Assembly: GCA_002633005.1 (NCBI GenBank)
Contig: NMRA01000367.1
Span: 263,151-327,150 of the forward strand
DNA length: 64,000 nucleotides
Source: Phoronis australis
Lineage: Eukaryota; Phoronida; Phoronidae
Reading direction: 5' to 3'
In this document: positions 60,249 through 64,000 of the stretch, piece after piece
Numbering within the stretch: position 1 is the first letter of the stretch
Layout: every line of letters starts with the position of its first letter
Translations under genes and position numbers: made by a program
The notes under the pieces: model-generated
What the model saw: only the letters and a program-made list of their open reading frames with translations
Database searches by the model: none
What the model was told of the DNA's origin: nothing

Positions 60249-60937
60249 ACCCCCTGTTGATTGTTAAGCAGTTACGATAATGATGCCACATGTCAGGTGC
60301 ATTGGTGAAACATTCACTTGAGTCTTAGCTGTGACCGTCATGTGCACCAGTAATCTTTATATCTATCCTCCAACTGTGTGGATTACCCTTGTGCAATTCT
60401 ATCTCTATACCATGTTCTTGGTTTAAACACAGAGTGACAACAACATATTGGTTCTTCCCTGGCAATCAACCCTATTTGGCTGCATACTTCGGCTTAGCCA
60501 GTGAATGTGGACACCGGTGCACCACCTGTGGTCTAATGTCACATTGTTTCACCTATAATGATGCTAATAGTCTAATGTTTGCTCTAAACTGCCTTCCTCC
60601 ATTTAACCCACAGGTGAAGCTAAATTCCGCATCTTATCGTTTAATAAAAGTAAGTAGAGTCAGAGGTCATGCAAAATACCAAGCATTAATATGAACTCTG
60701 CATTTTTCAGCTGAGTATACCTGGGTTTGATGTGTCTTTGTCATGTACTAGAGATGTTCTTTGAAACATGCAGGGTTTGTATAGGAATGCTTGGAGAATG
60801 GTACTTAATATGACCTTAAGGTGTCAGCACTAGTCAGTCCTATAAGATATTGACTCTTAGTTTGTGATCAAGATTTTATTATAGTTCAGTTTAAGCTAAC
60901 AAATATAACATACTTCTGACATTTGGGGTTGAGAGGA
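60249..60937. other. Unannotated intronic stretch
   Basis: A 101-codon frame from 60389 is open but unrecognised, with no convincing splice sites. Not called. Confidence 0.45.
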
Positions 60938-61122
60938 TTGAGACTGTTCTCAGTTTCATGGGAGAGAACATCCTTCATTATCCTGAGACAGTCCTCGGTT
61001 TCGTGAGGGAGAACATCCTTCATTATCCTGAGACAGTCCTCGGTTTCATGGGAGAGAACATCCTTCATTATCCTGAGACTGTCCTCAGTTTCGTGAGGGA
61101 GAACATCCTTCATTATCCTGAC
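60938..61122. repeat. 45-bp minisatellite, 4 units
   Basis: Unit cagtttcatgggagagaaca, then tccttcattatcctgagaca and gtcct. It lies 325 bases upstream of the Ig1 exon acceptor. Confidence 0.95.
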
Positions 61123-61446
61123 CTATTAGCTTTGTATACACATTGGCCATATTTCAATGGGTGTCATACATACAATTGTCCGCTTTATATGTATGTATGT
61201 TTTTATGTGGTCTCTAAAACATAGCTGTGTGGCTGTCCATGTAAAATTTACTGGTTTGAGTGTAAGAGGTCTTTGTGTGGTCACACTGTGTGATATGTTG
61301 GAAGTTGTGTTATATTTTTTAATTTAAGTTGTTACTGTAGTAAAATATTCATCTGCAAACTTAACAAGTTCTTATTGGACATTCACATATAACAAGGTGT
61401 GTGCTGATTGGACAACTGTTCACTGTGTTTCTTCTGTGTTTTACAG

Positions 61447-61527
61447 AGTCTCCAAGACTGCTGGAGTTGCCAATAGATCACAAAGTTGTAGAAGACAGAA
61501 CAGTCAGCTTCTTCTGCAAGGCCTCAG
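61447..61527 (+). CDS. Lar: LAR-type RPTP, first half of Ig1
   Basis: The exon follows tgttttacag and ends at gcctcag/gtaaac. It is 81 bases long and phase 1 at both ends. With the G from the signal-peptide exon it reads ESPRLLELPIDHKVVEDRTV and then SFFCKASG (protein residues 26-53). This is strand A, A' and B of an I-set Ig domain, with the first core cysteine at residue 49. In vertebrate LAR/PTPRD/PTPRS, Ig1 is also split just after the equivalent ATG or ASG triplet by a phase-1 intron (recalled gene structure). The matching split supports orthology. Too short to recognise alone; confidence comes from the clean splice into the next exon. Confidence 0.8.
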
Positions 61528-62454
61528 GTAAACACTCACTATGGTAATACTCACTATAGTTGTGTTCCTCTAACAAGTCAACTTTTGAGTTTGACCACTC
61601 ACCTCAAGATACTTATCTTCCTGCATTTTAATGTGTTTTCAAATGTGATTAAGAGACGAATTGTTCTAGTTGTCAACAATAGAAGCATTGTAATTTAGAG
61701 TTTGAAGTCTACAAAATGATTCTAATTCATTCCCTGGTGTTACTCGTACATAACGACAATTCCCACACGAAAGCCCGAGCATAAGCTTAGTGAATTGTGA
61801 CCTCATCACATTATGGCTCTGTGATTGGTCATTTGTTCACGATACCAAAAATAACTTTGTAAGTGTTTTCAAAAAAGGTGCTCTAAAACATGTTTTTCTC
61901 TTTTGTTGAGAATATAAATTGTCAAGACGTACTCAAAACAGTTATGCTGCATACAGGTGCAACAAATGTACCATTGAGGACAAGTGATTATGCACCTGCG
62001 TTGTTTGTTTATATTGTGCAAAATTTTCCTATAAACTTTTTCTGTAGTGAAGTGAAAGATCTGTTACTGAAGATGTAATGTCTTGCAATGTTTCTGATCT
62101 AATGTGGCTGTTATCACAATGAGATTTGTGTCATTGTTTTTGTAAAATAAATGACCAATTAATGCATCAAATTTGGCAGAATAATGTGATACTAAGCGTT
62201 GAGCCTTGCGGAATTAGAGAGATGTAGAAGAGAATATAGACATTTTAGTAGCAGATATTTGTTGTTAATTACCAAAAATTGAGAATGTAGTTCATTAAAT
62301 TGACAATTCTGGCCCCCAGTCATTCCACGCGCATGTGGGAATTTCAAAAAGCTTGTCTTGAATTCAACATTTTTAAAAACATATTACAATAAAGACACTA
62401 ACCACAATCTGTGTACTCTTTCTAAAAGCAATTATTATTTTCTTCTATGTATGG

Positions 62455-62574
62455 ATGGAGTGTATGTTTTTGCGCCATCTAGTGGCCATTTTTATGATAC
62501 AAATAAATAAACCTAAAAGCACACCATTTGCGATACATTCGTGGGCGCATTTTAACGCTCCGCGTTGCTCTTGT
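62455..62574 (+). repeat. Modular dispersed repeat, copy 7 (3' end only)
   Basis: One CTCF-like block (tgcgccatctagtggcc at 62471-62487), then agcacaccatttgcgataca, the gtgggcgcattt segment, hairpin aacgctccgcgtt and gctcttgt. Inside LAR intron 2, 145 bases before the Ig1 exon. Confidence 0.85.
62471..62487 (-). promoter_or_regulatory. CTCF-like motif
   Basis: The complement ggccactagatggcgca agrees closely with the CTCF core. Repeat-borne and intronic. Confidence 0.4.
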
Positions 62575-62718
62575 GGTACTGTAAAGTTTTTACAATATTA
62601 TTAGTTTACCTTCAGAATAACCAAAAATGTGTAATGTATTGAATACATTATGGTACTGTAACGTTTTGCCGTCATCTGTAAATAAATTTGTCTGGTGTAC
62701 GTAGTGTTGTACCTGCAG

Positions 62719-62946
62719 GTCACCCGGCTCCAAGGTTTACATGGAAGCGCAACAACCGATTGATCAACACACAAATGTCAAGGTTCTCACACATGGACAT
62801 CTATGACATGCCTCTTGGCTCTGTACTACGTATCACTACAGCCAAACATCGTGATGATGGCCAATTATTCTCATGCCATGCAGAGAATGGTGTAGGAGAA
62901 CCAGTTAGTGCTTCAGCAAGACTCACTGTCTATAAACGAACTCATG
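62719..62946 (+). CDS. Lar: LAR-type RPTP, second half of Ig1
   Basis: The exon follows tgtacctgcag and ends at ctcatg/gtaagc. It is 228 bases long and phase 1 at both ends, coding for residues 53-128. It contains the Ig core tryptophan (FTW, residue 61), GSVLRI at strand E, RDDGQLFSC with the second cysteine at 105, and HAENGVGEPVSASARLTVY as the F-G strands. GSVLRI and ENGVG-V-A-LT-Y are very like Ig1 of insect and vertebrate LAR phosphatases as I recall them. The usual Tyr two residues before the second Cys is Phe here. The basic CC' loop that binds heparan sulfate in PTP-sigma reads KRNNR, so about three of four charges are kept. The next exon, expected to open Ig2, lies beyond the window. 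Other Ig-superfamily receptors are possible but fit less well. Confidence 0.83.
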
Positions 62947-63404
62947 GTAAGCTATAGTCTGTCTGATCAAAGGCCTTTCTTTAATCTATATGTTTTCAGT
63001 TTGCTTCCTAGGGCAGCAATCTGGCTGAGTTGTATGCAGGGCTTTGGGTCATAGGTGCTACATAAAGTGTAGCACCAAACTATACTAGTCCTAAGTAATG
63101 GTGCTATAGTAAATATTAGCCATGGCTTGTTCAGTCCTTGGGTAAATAGCTACTGTAGTAGAACAAGTGAAACACTCAACACTAAGGTCAAAATAATATA
63201 TAGTTGGTTACATAAAAGAAAAAATGCCCTCTTGCATCGGCCTTTAACTTTATTGAAAGCCTCAGAAATGCACCATGGTTTGCTAAGACAACCACATTCA
63301 CTTCACAATTGTCAGTAAGTCAGAAAAAAGAGAACAACTCCTACTCCTTGTACTCATCTTAGGCAAATTCTTTTGGAAAGACAAAAACAGCCCAGAGCTC
63401 AGTT

Positions 63405-63478
63405 ATGGTCATATATACACATATATATGTATATGTATATATATATTATATATATATATATATACATATACATGTAGG
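63405..63478. repeat. (TA)n / tatacata simple repeat
   Basis: AT-dinucleotide tract, seen again at 63958-64000 in the copy after the N. Confidence 0.95.
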
Positions 63479-63574
63479 CTACATGTGCATGGGTGTCCAG
63501 CATGCATAGCATTTCCCATTTCCTTTCTGGTATATTGTTATACATATGGTGATCATCGACTGTGGGACAAATTG

Positions 63575-63770
63575 GTAGAAGTGTTACTGGACAGTGATGG
63601 GGGTGTCACCAAGTAATGATGGGGGTGTCACTGGACAGTGATGGGGGTGTCACCAGACAGTGATGGGATTGTCCCCAGACAAGAATGGGGGTGTCACCAA
63701 ACAACGATGGGGGTGCCACCAGACAATGGTGGAGGTCTCCCCAGTATGATGGTGGTGTCACCAGGTAGTT
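63575..63770. repeat. 22-bp minisatellite, about 8 diverged units
   Basis: Unit gacagtgatgggggtgtcac plus ca. Confidence 0.9.
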
Positions 63771-63913
63771 GCTTTAAGCACCTTTGTATACCTAAGTATA
63801 ATATTTAGAATTTGGTATCTCAATCATTAAGTCCGTTCCATCGAAATGTTTCAAATAATGATCGTCTCTTGAATCTGTGCTGTATGCAATGCACAGGGTG
63901 GACGCTTGTTTGA

Positions 63914-63914
63914 N
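63914..63914. other. Single-N scaffold join
   Basis: Sequence after it (63915-64000) is a copy of 63365 onward. Confidence 0.95.
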
Positions 63915-64000
63915 AAATTCTTTTGGAAAGACAAAAACAGCCCAGAGCTCAGTTATGGTCATATATACACATATATATGTATATGTATATATATTATATA
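63915..64000. repeat. Start of copy B of the last duplicated contig end
   Basis: aaattcttttggaaagacaa and onward equals 63365 onward. The copy is cut by the window edge. Confidence 0.9.

Larger units (their letters stand above)
38647..61446 (+). other. Intron 1 of the LAR-like gene (22.8 kb)
   Basis: Bounded by GTAAGT and TTTTACAG, phase 1. It holds minisatellites at 41.6, 43.7, 46.4, 50.4, 54.0, 54.7, 58.6, 59.0 and 60.9 kb, a 615-base gap, three transposon-like elements (45535-45628, 51551-52537, 56056-57198) and two single-N duplication joins. No internal exon was recognised. Its apparent length includes probable false duplication around 44101 and 59877. Confidence 0.75.
61528..62718 (+). 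other. Intron 2 of the LAR-like gene
   Basis: 1191 bases, GTAAAC to ACCTGCAG, splitting Ig1 in phase 1. It carries the 3' terminal part of the CTCF-motif dispersed repeat at 62455-62574. The rest shows no feature. Confidence 0.8.
62947..64000 (+). other. Start of intron 3 of the LAR-like gene, running off the window
   Basis: Begins GTAAGC. It contains a TATACA-type simple repeat, a 22-bp minisatellite and a single-N duplication join. No further exon before the window edge. Confidence 0.7.

Noticed and set aside
60886-61224. Repeat frames over the 45-bp array (for example HETEDSLRIMKDVLP on the minus strand)
   Set aside because: Unit length divisible by three explains the openness, and both strands are open.
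1-64000. Retrotransposon or viral coding sequence
   Set aside because: No frame of meaningful length shows reverse transcriptase, integrase, capsid or transposase motifs.

Overview
This is a eukaryotic, animal-type genomic window. It is AT-rich, dominated by non-coding DNA, and has long introns with GT..AG boundaries. It holds very many unrelated minisatellites, non-autonomous transposon remnants and assembly gaps. There are no bacterial operons, rRNA genes or CRISPR arrays. The lineage cannot be fixed from sequence alone. The Ig1 sequence, the intron size and the repeat content fit a heterozygous invertebrate bilaterian, probably marine.

The only gene I can name is the 5' end of a LAR-type (type IIa) receptor protein tyrosine phosphatase on the + strand. 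A signal-peptide exon (38571-38646) is followed by a 22.8 kb intron. Two phase-1 exons (61447-61527 and 62719-62946) then complete the first immunoglobulin domain, with cysteines at 49 and 105 and the core tryptophan at 61. The gene continues beyond base 64000. A short noncoding leader may precede the ATG, because there is an AG acceptor at 38554.

Upstream of the gene (1-38.1 kb) there is no convincing gene, only three weak candidate exons (3667-3773, 13605-13642, 14329-14453). This part is filled with minisatellites, a tRNA-derived SINE head, foldback and TIR elements, hAT-like insertions, and several copies of a modular dispersed repeat. Each repeat module (about 140-165 bp) carries a sequence such as TGCCCCCTAGTGGC, whose reverse complement closely resembles the CTCF core consensus. 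That repeat is the most interesting system here: a mobile repeat carrying CTCF-like sites at near-nucleosomal spacing, with every copy in the window in the same orientation.

The window also has a strong assembly signature. All eight single-N positions (2738, 26011, 31417, 32457, 34713, 44101, 59877, 63914) sit between near-identical direct copies. In at least five of the eight, the copy ends exactly at the N and the other begins exactly after it. These look like overlapping, probably allelic, contig ends that were scaffolded without being merged, so most large direct duplications here are probably not real. Two long N runs (290 and 615 bases) lie in tandem repeats.

Open frames across the 48-, 51-, 45- and 30-bp minisatellites are by-products of repeat lengths divisible by three and are not annotated as genes.
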